Source: Sodalis sp. CWE
Lineage (GTDB): Bacteria > Pseudomonadota > Gammaproteobacteria > Enterobacterales > Enterobacteriaceae
Length of the DNA stretch: 64,000 bases
Direction: 5' to 3'
NCBI RefSeq assembly: GCF_019646055.1
Contig: NZ_JAESFE010000001.1
Coordinates: 186,001 to 250,000 of the forward strand
The stretch's first letter is position 1, and each line of letters starts with the position of its first letter. A model generated the notes under the pieces. It was not told where the DNA came from and did no database searches. It saw only the letters and a list, made by a program, of their open reading frames with translations. Positions 41,341 to 51,386 of the stretch are shown here, in pieces. The position numbers and the translations under genes are program-made.

Positions 41341-42114
41341 ATGAAATCTAAACATGATAAGAAACATATAACAACCCATTTTGGATATTCTACTGTTTTA
41401 AAGAGCGAAAAAACATTAATGGTTGCAGATATTTTTCATTCTGTTGCAAAAAAATATGATTTAATGAATGATTTAATGTCTTTCGGTTTACACCGAATCT
41501 GGAAGCGTACTTCTATCCGGTATAGCGGTGTCCGTTGTGGACAAACAGTATTAGATCTAGCAGGCGGTACTGGAGATTTAACAGCCAAAATTTCTCGTCT
41601 TGTTGGAAACGATGGAAGGGTAATATTAACAGATATTAATGATTCTATGCTAAAAGTTGGACGCGATAAACTTCGTAATCTTGGAATTATTAATAATGTT
41701 AGTTATATTCAAGCTAATGCCGAACAGTTACCATTTTCAGATAATACCTTTGATTGTATTATTATTTCATTTGGTCTTCGTAATGTAACTGAAATAGAGC
41801 AAGCATTAAATGCAATGTATCGCGTACTTAAACCTGGAGGTAGATTACTAATTCTTGAATTTTCTACTCCTTATCTTTTTAATCCATTAAAAAAAGCTTA
41901 TTACCTTTACTCTTTTTATGTGTTACCATGTATTGGGAAAATGATAGCAAAAGATGCTAGAAGTTATCGTTACTTAGCTGAATCAATTCGTATACATCCC
42001 AATCAAGAAGAACTTAAATCAATGATGTCAGATGCTGGATTTAAAATTATTGAGTATTTCAACATGAGCGGAGGAATTGTAGCACTACATCGCGGCTATA
42101 AATTTTTGATTTAA
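41341..42114 (+). CDS. ubiE: Ubiquinone/menaquinone C-methyltransferase UbiE
   Basis: UbiE is a SAM-dependent methyltransferase for the C-methylation step of ubiquinone (and, where made, menaquinone) synthesis. The protein has [37 protein letters not shown], the SAM motif [18 protein letters not shown]-equivalent [31 protein letters not shown] and [15 protein letters not shown]. The 257 residues compare with 251 in E. coli. It lies between rmuC and ubiB in enterobacterial order; ubiJ, which normally separates ubiE and ubiB, is absent. Confidence 0.96.
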   Translation: MKSKHDKKHITTHFGYSTVLKSEKTLMVADIFHSVAKKYDLMNDLMSFGLHRIWKRTSIRYSGVRCGQTVLDLAGGTGDLTAKISRLVGNDGRVILTDINDSMLKVGRDKLRNLGIINNVSYIQANAEQLPFSDNTFDCIIISFGLRNVTEIEQALNAMYRVLKPGGRLLILEFSTPYLFNPLKKAYYLYSFYVLPCIGKMIAKDARSYRYLAESIRIHPNQEELKSMMSDAGFKIIEYFNMSGGIVALHRGYKFLI

Positions 42115-42576
42115 TTCATAAAGCAATTTTGTTTGTTGTTAGTGATTATTAGTGGGCTTTTAGATCATCAGGTTTATTTTGAACTACATGGCGAAAGCCT
42201 ATTTTTTTACTGCTTGCTTAAGCAAAAAATTATTTATTACATAAAAAGAAATTTCTTCTTTAAGAATTCTTTAGTTTAAAATAATTAATTGCATTGATAT
42301 CGGGTTGCAGTATTAAGTCTTATTTATTATATTTAGCTACAGATTTTTAGGTACATTAATCTCATTACATATTGGTTAACCGCTAATAATGATGGAGTAA
42401 TTATAAAACTCTTAACAAGAGATAAGATATGCACTTAATAAATCATTATCGTTTTAGTTTGATAAGTTGAAATTAATCTATTAAATCTTCACCATTAAAT
42501 AACTAACGATCACTATGACGGACTTTACGATCAACGAAAAATTTAGTGATCATCCAATTTGAAGGTTATAAAGATA
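42115..42576. other. Gene-free spacer where ubiJ is expected
   Basis: About 460 bases lie between ubiE and ubiB, where E. coli has ubiJ, the SCP2-domain accessory protein of ubiquinone synthesis. I see no remnant of it. Small stems occur at 42190-42199 (GGCGAAAGCC, a GAAA tetraloop) and 42214-42225 (TTGCTTAAGCAA followed by A-rich sequence). Confidence 0.45.
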
Positions 42577-44214
42577 GTGTTCAAAGCTAATCGTCGTCTC
42601 TATTTGATTATTCGTATTATGCTCAAATTTGGATTGGACGAACTTATTCCAAAAACGCGACTGACATTGTCGCTGCGATTAGGGCGTAGGTTTTTATTAT
42701 TTTGGATACAAAATAATCATTCGGAATACATGCTAGGTGAACGTTTGCGATTAGCTTTGCAAGAATTAGGTCCAGTTTGGATCAAGTTTGGCCAAATGCT
42801 CTCTACAAGACGAGATCTATTTCCACCATCTATTTCTGATCAACTTGCAATATTGCAAGATCACGTAAAACCATTTGATGGTATGTTAGCACGTAAGTAT
42901 ATAGAACGTTCCATAGGAAAACCATTAGAAAGTTTATTTGATGGTTTTCAGCAAGAGCCGTTGGCGTCTGCTTCAATCGCTCAGGTTCATTCTGCTCAGC
43001 TAAAAAACGGAAAAGAAGTAGTAATCAAAGTTATTCGTCCGGATATTTTACCAATAATCAAAGCGGATATACAGTTAATGTATCGTTTGGCTAATTGGAT
43101 CCCACGTTTATTACCAGATAGTCGACGTCTTCGACCGATCGAAGTAGTTCAGGAATATGAAAAAACATTGCTTGATGAGCTGAACTTATTGCGTGAAGCA
43201 GCCAATGCTATTCAATTAAGACACAACTTTGCTAATAGTCCAATGTTATATGTCCCAGAAATTTACTCAGATTACTGTAATGAAACCATGATAGTTATGG
43301 AACGTATATATGGTATACCAGTTAATGATATAGCCATGTTAGAGAAACAGGGAACAAATATGAAACTATTAGCAGAGCGAGGAGTACAGATTTTCTTTAC
43401 TCAAATTTTTCGTGATAGTTTTTTTCATGGGGATATGCATCCTGGCAATATTTTTGTTAGTTTTGAACATCCGGAAAATCCAAAGTATATTGGTATTGAT
43501 TATGGAATTGTTGGTTCGCTCAGTAAAGAAGATAAACGCTATTTAGCGGCAAATTTTATTGCCTTTTTTAATCGAGATTATCGAAAAGTAGCTGAATTGC
43601 ACGTTGTATCCGGATGGGTACCTTCGAATACAAATATTGAAGACTTTGAGTCTGCTATTCGAACGGTATGTGGACCTATTTTTGAAAAACCGTTAGCAGA
43701 AATTTCCTTTGGTCACGTGTTGTTAGATTTATTCAATACCGCACGGCGGTTTAACATGGAAATACAACCTCAATTAGTTTTATTACAAAAAACGCTACTA
43801 TATATTGAAGGCATCGGACGTCAAATTTATCCTCAATTAAATTTATGGGAAACAGCTAAACCTTTTCTGGAAGACTGGATTAAAGATCAAGTAAGTCTAA
43901 GGACTATTTTACAGACCTTAAAAGAAAAATCGCCTCTCTGGATAGAAAAGTTTCCTGAATTACCAGAACTTATTTATGAAAATTTTAAACAACAACATCT
44001 GTTTCAGAAAAGTATCGATCTTTTGACATTAAAAATTCAAACTTACTGCGAACGCCAGAACCAATTTCGTTTTCTATTTGGAATAGGCGCAATCTTACTA
44101 TTTGGTGGTACAGTTTTGATAGAACAAAACATTTTCAATGGATCATCGTTTCCAGCTTGGATTATAGGAAGCGGAGTTGTAGTTTGGATTATCAGCTGGA
44201 AACGTACTACATGA
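42577..44214 (+). CDS. ubiB: Ubiquinone biosynthesis ATPase/kinase-like protein UbiB
   Basis: UbiB is an atypical kinase-fold ATPase (COQ8/ABC1 family) needed for ubiquinone synthesis at the inner membrane. Motifs are the KxGQ helix in [16 protein letters not shown], the alanine-rich loop [52 protein letters not shown] with catalytic residues, and GIDYGIVG. Two C-terminal membrane segments follow ([17 protein letters not shown] and [14 protein letters not shown]). I chose the GTG at 42577, giving 545 residues against 546 in E. coli, over a TTG 18 bases upstream. Confidence 0.95.
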   Translation: MFKANRRLYLIIRIMLKFGLDELIPKTRLTLSLRLGRRFLLFWIQNNHSEYMLGERLRLALQELGPVWIKFGQMLSTRRDLFPPSISDQLAILQDHVKPFDGMLARKYIERSIGKPLESLFDGFQQEPLASASIAQVHSAQLKNGKEVVIKVIRPDILPIIKADIQLMYRLANWIPRLLPDSRRLRPIEVVQEYEKTLLDELNLLREAANAIQLRHNFANSPMLYVPEIYSDYCNETMIVMERIYGIPVNDIAMLEKQGTNMKLLAERGVQIFFTQIFRDSFFHGDMHPGNIFVSFEHPENPKYIGIDYGIVGSLSKEDKRYLAANFIAFFNRDYRKVAELHVVSGWVPSNTNIEDFESAIRTVCGPIFEKPLAEISFGHVLLDLFNTARRFNMEIQPQLVLLQKTLLYIEGIGRQIYPQLNLWETAKPFLEDWIKDQVSLRTILQTLKEKSPLWIEKFPELPELIYENFKQQHLFQKSIDLLTLKIQTYCERQNQFRFLFGIGAILLFGGTVLIEQNIFNGSSFPAWIIGSGVVVWIISWKRTT

Positions 44215-44592
44215 TATTTAAAATCTCTTACAATAAAAAAAGATAACCAAGTTAAATTTTTTTAAAAAAATAGAAATTAGAAACAAGAGTTGTATTTATT
44301 ACTAAATTAAACTTTTTATTTCTGAAAATTGTTAGTAACTTTTATTACTTCTAATAAAACAATTAATTTTCTTTTCTTGAGAAAAGAAAATCTGAACTAA
44401 AACTAGCAATTCTCTAAAAAGGAGTGCTTAAAATATAAAATGTTTAACTGTCATAGACAGAATAATTACTAAAAAAGAAAACTATTAAGTTTACTAGTCT
44501 ACAACAATAACATTTTTACATAGAGAAAAATGTAATCTTTCATTAGATTGTAATCAAAATTATTTATCATTATAAATGAAAAATAACTAATT
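44215..44592. other. Gene-free spacer where tatABC, tatD and rfaH are expected
   Basis: In E. coli tatA, tatB, tatC, tatD and rfaH lie between ubiB and ubiD. Here only 378 AT-rich bases remain, with no recognisable remnant. A strong A/T hairpin lies at 44366-44391. The twin-arginine export system is therefore absent from its usual place. Confidence 0.5.
44366..44391. repeat. Perfect 12-base-arm inverted repeat
   Basis: ATTTTCTTTTCT and AGAAAAGAAAAT are perfect 12-base arms around a TG centre, about 150 bases after ubiB and 200 before ubiD. No T-run follows, so it is not a classical terminator. It belongs to the TTCTT/AAGAA-type palindromes seen elsewhere in this window. Confidence 0.5.
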
Positions 44593-46080
44593 ATGTTTTT
44601 TGAAGATAGGATAAAAATCCGTAATTTACGTGAATTTCTTTCTTTACTGGAACAACGTAAAGAGTTGAAGAGAATTTCTCTTCCTATTAATCCGCATTTG
44701 GAAATGACAGAAATTGCAGATCGTACACTACGATCAGGTGGTCCTGCTTTACTTTTTGAAAATCCAAAAGGTTACGATATGCCTGTATTATGCAATTTGT
44801 TTGGAACAATTAGGCGAGTAGCTTTTGGTATGGGCCAAAAGAAAATAAAAGCCTTACGTGATATAGGTAATCTATTATCTTTTTTAAAAGAACCAGAATC
44901 TCCTAAAGGGTTTCATGATTTGTTAGAAAAAATTCCAAAATTTCGACAGATACTATATATGTCAACTAAACGCGTAAAGTCAGCGCCTTGTCAAGAACAA
45001 GTATGGAACGGTCTAGATGTAGACATTAACCGTATTCCGATTATGCATTGTTGGCCTGGAGACGTTGCATCGCTTATTACATTCGGAGTTACTATTACTC
45101 GTGGCTTGCATAAAAATCGATATAATCTAGGTGTTTATCGACAACAAGTTTTAGATAAAAATAAAGTAATTATGCGATGGCTTGCTCATCGAGGTGGTGC
45201 ATTAGATTTTCAAGAGTGGAAAGAAAAAAAACCTGAACAACGGTTTCCAATTGCTGTTGTGCTTGGTGCTGATCCTGCTACAATTCTTGCCGCAGTAACT
45301 CCAGTTCCAGATATTCTTTCTGAATACGCTTTTGCCGGTTTATTACGGGGTGGCAAAACTGAGGTGGTTAAATGTTTATCTTGTGATTTGGAAGTGCCAG
45401 CTAATGCTGAAATCGTGCTTGAAGGTTATCTAGAGACTTCTGAAACAGCGATAGAGGGTCCCTACGGAGATCATACTGGTTATTATAACGAAGTCGATCG
45501 ATTTCCTGTTTTTACTATTACCCATATTACTCAACGACACGATGCGATATACCATTCAACTTACACAGGTCGTCCTCCAGATGAACCATCTGTAATAGGC
45601 GAAGCGCTTAATGAAATTTTTATACCTATTCTGCAAAGACAGTTTCCAGAAATTGTAGATTGTTATTTCCCGCCGGAAAGTTGTTCTTATCGTTTAGCTG
45701 TCATAACTATTAGAAAACAATATATCGGTCACGCTAAACAAGTAATGATGGGTATTTGGTCTTTTTTACGTCAATTCATTTATACTAAATTTATTATTAT
45801 ATGCGATGATGATATCAATGCACGTAATTGGAAAGATGTAATCTGGGCAATGAGTACACGAATGGATCCAGTGCGCGATATTGTCTTAATTGAAAATACT
45901 CCAATAGATTATCTTGATTTTTCTTCACCAATACCTAATCTAGGGTCAAAAATGGGCATAGATGTAACAAATAAATGGCCAGGAGAAACCCAACGTAATT
46001 GGGGTGTACCAATTGAGATGGACCAAAAAACGCGTGTAAATATCGATTCTATCTGGGAAGAATTGGCTATTCTAAAATAG
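44593..46080 (+). CDS. ubiD: 4-hydroxy-3-polyprenylbenzoate decarboxylase UbiD
   Basis: UbiD decarboxylates the prenylated hydroxybenzoate in ubiquinone synthesis, using prenylated FMN made by UbiX, which is not in this window. The 495 residues (497 in E. coli) read [118 protein letters not shown] and [11 protein letters not shown]. The active-site glutamate and arginine motifs are present. The start ATG at 44593 lies a few residues from that of E. coli. Confidence 0.96.
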   Translation: MFFEDRIKIRNLREFLSLLEQRKELKRISLPINPHLEMTEIADRTLRSGGPALLFENPKGYDMPVLCNLFGTIRRVAFGMGQKKIKALRDIGNLLSFLKEPESPKGFHDLLEKIPKFRQILYMSTKRVKSAPCQEQVWNGLDVDINRIPIMHCWPGDVASLITFGVTITRGLHKNRYNLGVYRQQVLDKNKVIMRWLAHRGGALDFQEWKEKKPEQRFPIAVVLGADPATILAAVTPVPDILSEYAFAGLLRGGKTEVVKCLSCDLEVPANAEIVLEGYLETSETAIEGPYGDHTGYYNEVDRFPVFTITHITQRHDAIYHSTYTGRPPDEPSVIGEALNEIFIPILQRQFPEIVDCYFPPESCSYRLAVITIRKQYIGHAKQVMMGIWSFLRQFIYTKFIIICDDDINARNWKDVIWAMSTRMDPVRDIVLIENTPIDYLDFSSPIPNLGSKMGIDVTNKWPGETQRNWGVPIEMDQKTRVNIDSIWEELAILK

Positions 46081-46168
46081 AAAGAACCATCCGTCACATA
46101 TAAGATAACATGATTTTACTAAAACTCAGTTAAAATTTATAACTTTAGATAAAAAATTTGGATAGTCT

Positions 46169-46196
46169 AAAAAAGAGGAGCTCCGTTCTTTTTTTT
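46169..46196 (+). terminator. Intrinsic terminator downstream of ubiD
   Basis: AAAAAAGA pairs with TTCTTTTTT around a GGAGCTCC palindrome, about 90 bases after the ubiD stop, and the right arm ends in a run of T residues. A/T stem with GC top and T-run make this the best terminator candidate in the window. Confidence 0.6.
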
Positions 46197-46374
46197 GTTT
46201 TGTCATCAAGTCAATAAGTTTATTTCAGAAAGAATAAAATTATGAAATTGACTTAATTTCTTGTCAGAAACTATGACTCTAAAATGAGAAAAGTTTTTGC
46301 TCTTCTTGCAGAACTCTTATTAAAGAGAAGTTGCTCTTTTGATTAAAGAAATGGTAAATACATTCTTATTTCGA

Positions 46375-46392
46375 TTCTCTCTTAAGAGAGAA
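46375..46392. repeat. Perfect palindrome TTCTCTCTTAAGAGAGAA
   Basis: An 18-base perfect palindrome lies about 110 bases before the proS start codon. It resembles CTCTT/AAGAG palindromes at 13645 and 16287. It could be an operator for proS or a terminator remnant at the rearrangement joint. Confidence 0.45.
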
Positions 46393-46499
46393 GACAAAAA
46401 AATGGCAAAAAGCTAAATAATAATTTAATAATTAGGAGCGCACTTAACTTACTTACATATCTGTTAAGAAATTAGTTAAATTCACAAAATCAAATTAAT

Positions 46500-48224
46500 A
46501 TGCGAACTAGCCAGTATTCACTTTTTACTCTCAAAGAGGTTCCATCCGACGCAGAAACAGTTAGTCATAAACTAATGTTGCGCGCTGGAATGATTCGTCA
46601 ATTAACTGCTGGTCTTTACAGTTGGTTACCTACTGGTTTACGTGTCTTGCAAAGAATAGAAAAAATCGTGCGCGAAGAAATGAATAAAGCTGGTGCAATT
46701 GAAATTTCTATGCCAGTGATACAACCGGCTAATCTGTGGAAAGAAAGTGGACGTTGGATACAGTATGGTCAAAAACTTCTTCGATTTACTGATCGACATA
46801 CGCGTTCATTTATATTAGGTCCAACTCATGAAGAAGTAATAGCTGATCTTATTCGTCATGAAATAAATTCTTATAAACAGCTTCCGCTGAATTTTTATCA
46901 AATTCAAACTAAATTTCGTGATGAAATACGTCCTCGTTTTGGTGTTTTACGTTCACGAGAATTTATAATGAAAGATGCTTATTCTTTTCATAAGAACCAA
47001 ATTTCCCTACAAGAGACTTATGATTTAATGTACCAAACTTATAAAAGCATTTTTACTCGCATGAATCTAAATTTCCGCGCAGTACAAGCAAATACTGGTT
47101 CTATGGGAGGCATAATTTCCCATGAATTTCAAGTTCTTACCAGTGTTGGTGAAGATGAAATTGCACTTTCAACAACGTCGAATTATGCTGCTAATATTGA
47201 ATTAGTGGAGGCCATTCCACAAAGTAGAAAACGCTCGACTCCTAAAGAAAAAATGAGAATAGTTGATACTTCTGATGTCTATACTAATGAAGAATTAATA
47301 GTAAAGTTTTCAATTCCAATAGAAAAGATCGCTAAAACATTATTAGTTCACGCCAAAAAAAATTCTAGTCACCCACTAATAGCGCTGATAATACGTGGTG
47401 ATCATCAGCTTAATTTTGCCAAAGCTGAAAAACTCTCTCAGATTGCTGTTCCGCTTAAATTTGCTAGTGAAGACGAAATACGCATTGCCGTTGGTGTTAG
47501 TTCTTCTTATTTTTTGGGGCCAATAAACCTTCCATTACCATTAATTATTGATCGTAGTGTGGCCATTTTAAGTGATTTTGTTGCTGGGGCCAATGAACAA
47601 AATAAACATTTTTTTGGTATTAATTGGGAACGAGATTTACCATTACCACAAGTGGCCGATCTTCGTAAAGTTGTTAATGGCGACTTTAGTCCAGATGGAA
47701 ATGGTGTTTTGCAAATTAAACGAGGAATCGAAGTAGGCCATATCTTTCAATTAGGTACCAGATACTCAGAAATAATAAACGCTAATATGCACGATCAAAA
47801 TAATAGAAGTAAGATACTAACCATGGGGTGCTATGGTATTGGTATTACACGCGCAGTTGCTGCGGTTATTGAACAAAATCATGATGAACGTGGTATTTTA
47901 TGGCCAGAAGCGTTAGCGCCATTCAATGTTGCTATTCTACCTATAAATATGTATAAATCTTTTAGGGTAAAGGAAGTAGCAGAAAATCTATATTATCAGC
48001 TACAAGCAAAAGGAGTTGATGTACTGCTTGACAATCGCAAAGCACGTCCTGGGGTTATATTTTCTGATATGGAACTTATCGGTATACCACACCAGTTAAT
48101 CATAGGCGATCGAGATCTAAACGTTAATGAAATTGAATATAGAAATAGACGTAGTGGCGAGAAAACAACGGTTAAGCTAGATGTTGTAATTAATTTTATT
48201 ATGGAAAAGTGTGTTATGATCTAA
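46500..48224 (+). CDS. proS: Prolyl-tRNA synthetase (bacterial type with editing domain)
   Basis: ProS charges tRNA-Pro. The 574 residues (572 in E. coli) begin [19 protein letters not shown]. Class II motif 1 lies around [20 protein letters not shown] and motif 2 around [20 protein letters not shown]. The YbaK-type INS editing domain runs from about residue 225 to 400, with [15 protein letters not shown] and [14 protein letters not shown]. Motif 3 is GCYGIGITR, and the anticodon-binding domain ends the protein. The editing domain is retained, so misacylated Ala-tRNA-Pro can probably still be cleared. No strong ribosome-binding site precedes the ATG. Confidence 0.96.
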   Translation: MRTSQYSLFTLKEVPSDAETVSHKLMLRAGMIRQLTAGLYSWLPTGLRVLQRIEKIVREEMNKAGAIEISMPVIQPANLWKESGRWIQYGQKLLRFTDRHTRSFILGPTHEEVIADLIRHEINSYKQLPLNFYQIQTKFRDEIRPRFGVLRSREFIMKDAYSFHKNQISLQETYDLMYQTYKSIFTRMNLNFRAVQANTGSMGGIISHEFQVLTSVGEDEIALSTTSNYAANIELVEAIPQSRKRSTPKEKMRIVDTSDVYTNEELIVKFSIPIEKIAKTLLVHAKKNSSHPLIALIIRGDHQLNFAKAEKLSQIAVPLKFASEDEIRIAVGVSSSYFLGPINLPLPLIIDRSVAILSDFVAGANEQNKHFFGINWERDLPLPQVADLRKVVNGDFSPDGNGVLQIKRGIEVGHIFQLGTRYSEIINANMHDQNNRSKILTMGCYGIGITRAVAAVIEQNHDERGILWPEALAPFNVAILPINMYKSFRVKEVAENLYYQLQAKGVDVLLDNRKARPGVIFSDMELIGIPHQLIIGDRDLNVNEIEYRNRRSGEKTTVKLDVVINFIMEKCVMI

Positions 48225-48601
48225 ATTAGACTGAATAACTTTCTTAAAGAGATTTCTTATAAAAGAAAATACAGGTGATATTTTAGATAATTAATTTCAA
48301 ATTTTTTCTTTCTAAAGCACTTAGAGTCTTTCTCTTAACTTATTTGCGTGTTTTTGGAAATTTTTTAACAGTTTTTATTTTATTTAACGATTAAAAATCG
48401 TAATTACCTATATTAGACTTTCCTTATTTGCTATATTCATAAGGTATTTATTTGGATTTGAATTTTTCTTTTTTTTATAGAATTGGTTTTTAAAGTGAAC
48501 TCAGTTAGATAATAATTTATCTAAAATATTTAGATATCATTTAACTCAGCTATTACAGAATGATTATTTTTTATAATATAGAAAAATATTTCATTACTTT
48601 T
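48225..48601. other. Spacer between convergent proS and tilS
   Basis: About 380 bases lie between the convergent proS and tilS genes. The only clear structure is an inverted repeat at 48505-48524, with TTAGATAA and TTATCTAA arms around TAAT. It may end transcription from one or both sides. No coding remnant of the small genes that E. coli has here (such as rof) is visible. Confidence 0.45.
48505..48524. terminator. Possible bidirectional terminator between proS and tilS
   Basis: Perfect eight-base arms TTAGATAA and TTATCTAA flank a TAAT loop in a convergent gap. All pairs but two are A-T and no long T-run follows, so confidence is low. Confidence 0.3.
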
Positions 48602-50080
48602 TTATAATTCCAATTGCCAAAAAATTTTCCATTGAACGTCTTGATTTGCGATTCCATCTCGAGTTATAAAAACCCCTAATGCAGATATGAGTTTATCATT
48701 GTAAAATAGTAAAGGCGTACTAAGCCGCTGCCAAGGTGGTACACCTAGCTCTTGCCAAATTTTTTTTAAGGTGCGTCTACGGCTACGATTGATAATATGC
48801 AACAAACCAGATACTGATCCGAACCGAATTGATACTTCTTCCGAAGTAGTAGGAGCACGAACAATAGTTACTTTTAACTGTGATATGTTTTTTTCGTTAT
48901 TAATGTTAATATAATTACAAGATGTCCTTATAACCTCTTCTTTGACTAAGTGTCGATATATAATACCAACAAACCATGAAGGTAAACATGGTTGTTCGCT
49001 TCCTACTGGCCATAAGAATTGTGTCTTGCTATCTATGAAACAAGGAACAAACTTTACAATATGAAGACGATCTTTAAAACGTCGAACAAATCGATTTTCA
49101 TCAATTTTCAGTTGTGCTACTGAATCTCTTCGACTGAGAGCTACCTCTTCCCATACACGAATAAGATTTTTTCTTGTCGGCATTTTTATTGCAAGACTAG
49201 CAAGCCATCGACGAAGTAATGCTGAACGTTTAACTTCGTTCATTGCTTTTAGTGGAGTCAAATTTAATGATTTATCTGGCGCTACAACATTGGCTAATGT
49301 ATCTTTTAAAAGTTCATCGAGTAACTCTTCTTGCTCAGCACAAAGTTTTGCACTACGTGCTATAGCATCTGGAAACTTCGGCCAGCGCTGCTTTAAGGAC
49401 GGTAAAATTTTCAGGCGCAAAAAAATACGATCAAGTTTTAGATTTGCATTATCATCATCTTCTATCCAATGAAGTCCACATAAACGAGCGTATGTTTCTA
49501 ATTCTTCTCGACTAAACGATAACAACGGTCGTAATAGGCAATATTTTAAATTTGATTCGTTTGACGATGATGACATTGCTGCTAAACCGTTTGGTCCGCT
49601 ACCGCGTTTTAGTGCTAAAAGACAAGTTTCTGCCTGATCATCTTTATGATGAGCAGTAAGCAACGCTTCATTTGTTTTTAGTGTCATTAATAATGCTTGA
49701 TATCGAGCATTACGCGCTCTGGCTTCAATATTTCCAGATTTTTTATTAACGGTAATGTGTTTAATATTAAAAATAACATTGTGTCGATAACATTCTCGTG
49801 CGCAATGTTCAGCCCACCAATCAGCACGATAATTCAATGCATGATGAATATGCATTGCTCGAAGTAACAATTTATTTCTTTGTTCCTTCCCAAAGAAAAT
49901 AACGTCCATATCTCGCAGCATAACAAGAATATTTAGCAACACAGTAGAGTCTAAACCACCACTAAATGCTAGTAGTATAGAACGATAAGGTGCAATACAG
50001 TCACTAACATGATACAAAAATTTTTGTATCTGCTTCTCATGCTTCTTATTGATTTCAAAACTCATAACGGCAACTCTCAT
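48602..50080 (-). CDS. tilS: tRNA(Ile)-lysidine synthetase TilS
   Basis: TilS attaches lysine to C34 of tRNA-Ile2(CAU), turning an AUG-reading anticodon into an AUA-reading one. The PP-loop SGGLDST is at residues 40-46, followed by HIHHALNYRADWW, EARARNARYQALL, TAHHKDDQAETCLLALKRGS, GPNGLAAMS, RPLLSFSREELETYA and WIEDDDNANLKLDRIFLR, then the C-terminal tRNA-binding domains ending LKKIWQELGVPPWQR and LLFYNDKLISALGVFI. At 492 residues it is about 60 longer than E. coli, partly from an N-terminal extension; Met6 (50065) is another possible start. Its substrate tRNA is at 6961-7034. Confidence 0.94.
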   Translation of the reverse strand: MRVAVMSFEINKKHEKQIQKFLYHVSDCIAPYRSILLAFSGGLDSTVLLNILVMLRDMDVIFFGKEQRNKLLLRAMHIHHALNYRADWWAEHCARECYRHNVIFNIKHITVNKKSGNIEARARNARYQALLMTLKTNEALLTAHHKDDQAETCLLALKRGSGPNGLAAMSSSSNESNLKYCLLRPLLSFSREELETYARLCGLHWIEDDDNANLKLDRIFLRLKILPSLKQRWPKFPDAIARSAKLCAEQEELLDELLKDTLANVVAPDKSLNLTPLKAMNEVKRSALLRRWLASLAIKMPTRKNLIRVWEEVALSRRDSVAQLKIDENRFVRRFKDRLHIVKFVPCFIDSKTQFLWPVGSEQPCLPSWFVGIIYRHLVKEEVIRTSCNYININNEKNISQLKVTIVRAPTTSEEVSIRFGSVSGLLHIINRSRRRTLKKIWQELGVPPWQRLSTPLLFYNDKLISALGVFITRDGIANQDVQWKIFWQLEL

Positions 50081-50403
50081 TTCTAGAGAGCTTTATTTTA
50101 TAATTAAATTAAGAAACCAACTTTCTTATTATTTATCTCAATTCTATCTGTTAGGTAGATCTTTTTCAGTTAAACAGTCAATAATTAATGCTTAATGAAA
50201 TTAAGATTTTTATTGGATTACCAACTAAATCAAACAATAAGATACTATAAGTTTCATTATTTCTTAATATAAAGTTTTTCTTAAAAAGAATTGGCAATTG
50301 CCTAATTGGTAGAGAAAATACATCCACATAAATTATGTCTTGATAAAAATTTTTTGATTATACTTAACTCTTAATAATTTTTTTCTAAAAGGATTTTCAA
50401 ATT
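50081..50403. other. Spacer between accA and tilS
   Basis: About 320 bases separate accA from tilS on the reverse strand. A stretch near 50292-50340 superficially resembles a tRNA D arm (GCCTAATTGGTAGAG) but has no acceptor or T arm. Nothing else is recognisable; a tilS promoter may lie here. Confidence 0.4.
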
Positions 50404-51363
50404 TTAGCAGTATCCATAACTCATTAATCGATGATATCGACGATTCAATAACTCTTCCGTTTTTAGACTATCAAGTTCAGACAGATCAGATAATAACTGT
50501 TTCTTTAACGATACAGTAATAGCTGATAGATTACGATGAGCTCCTCCGAGCGGTTCTGGAACAATATTATCAATTAACGCTAACTCTTTTAGTCTTGAAG
50601 CGATAATTCCCATAGCTTCAGCAGCAATAGGTGCTTTATCTGTACTTTTCCATAAAATGGAAGCGCATCCTTCAGGAGAAATTACCGAATAAGTACTATA
50701 TTGTAACATATTGATCTTATCTCCCACTCCAATTGCTAATGCTCCACCAGAACCACCTTCGCCTATTACCGTGCAAATGATTGGAACTCGAAGGGAAGAC
50801 ATTTCTCGCAAATTTTTTGCAATAGCTTCGGCTTGACCTCGTTCTTCAGCACCGATGCCTGGATAAGCTCCTGGGGTATCAATAAACGTAATTAATGGAA
50901 GATTAAACCGATCTGCCATTTCCATCAATCGTAAAGCTTTGCGATAACCTTCTGGCGCTGGCATACCGAAATTTCTTCTAATTTTTTCTTTAATTTCGCG
51001 ACCCTTTTGATGACCAATAATTATAACTGGCCGTGAATTTAAACGAGCAATACCACCGACAATAGCTTTATCGTCAGCATAAGTACGATCTCCTGCTAAT
51101 TCATCAAAGTCGTTGAAGATATGATGTACATAGTCTAATGTGTAAGGGCGCATGGGATGTCTAGCTAATTGAGCAATTTGCCAAGCTCCTAAATTAGAAA
51201 ATATTTTTTTTGTTAGTTCTATATTTTTCTCATTTAAACGTTTTACTTCTTCATCTAAATTAATATCAAATTTTTCTCCTTTACAGACGATTGCTGTCAA
51301 TGATTCGATTTTTGCTTCTAACTCTGCGATTGGTTGTTCAAAATCAAGAAAATTTAAACTCAT
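50404..51363 (-). CDS. accA: Acetyl-CoA carboxylase carboxyltransferase alpha subunit
   Basis: AccA, with AccD, transfers the carboxyl group from carboxybiotin on AccB to acetyl-CoA. The 319 residues equal E. coli Acc[110 protein letters not shown] and [12 protein letters not shown]. The coenzyme A and carboxybiotin-binding glycine motifs are intact. It follows dnaE by 23 bases and is probably cotranscribed. accD lies outside the window. Confidence 0.97.
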   Translation of the reverse strand: MSLNFLDFEQPIAELEAKIESLTAIVCKGEKFDINLDEEVKRLNEKNIELTKKIFSNLGAWQIAQLARHPMRPYTLDYVHHIFNDFDELAGDRTYADDKAIVGGIARLNSRPVIIIGHQKGREIKEKIRRNFGMPAPEGYRKALRLMEMADRFNLPLITFIDTPGAYPGIGAEERGQAEAIAKNLREMSSLRVPIICTVIGEGGSGGALAIGVGDKINMLQYSTYSVISPEGCASILWKSTDKAPIAAEAMGIIASRLKELALIDNIVPEPLGGAHRNLSAITVSLKKQLLSDLSELDSLKTEELLNRRYHRLMSYGYC

Positions 51364-51386
51364 ATCGCTCCGTTCCTATCCTTCTA

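Larger units (their letters stand above)
46081..46499. other. Spacer and synteny joint between ubiD and proS
   Basis: These 419 bases join ubiD (4.0 Mb region in E. coli) to proS (0.2 Mb region), so they mark a rearrangement joint. They contain a terminator-like hairpin at 46169-46196 and a perfect 18-base palindrome at 46375-46392. No coding remnant is visible. Confidence 0.5.

Noticed and set aside
50290-50345. tRNA-like stretch (GCCTAATTGGTAGAG, then ACATAAATTATGT)
   Set aside because: It resembles a D arm and an anticodon arm, but no acceptor stem or TTCRANY T loop pairs with it. At best it is a badly decayed tRNA.
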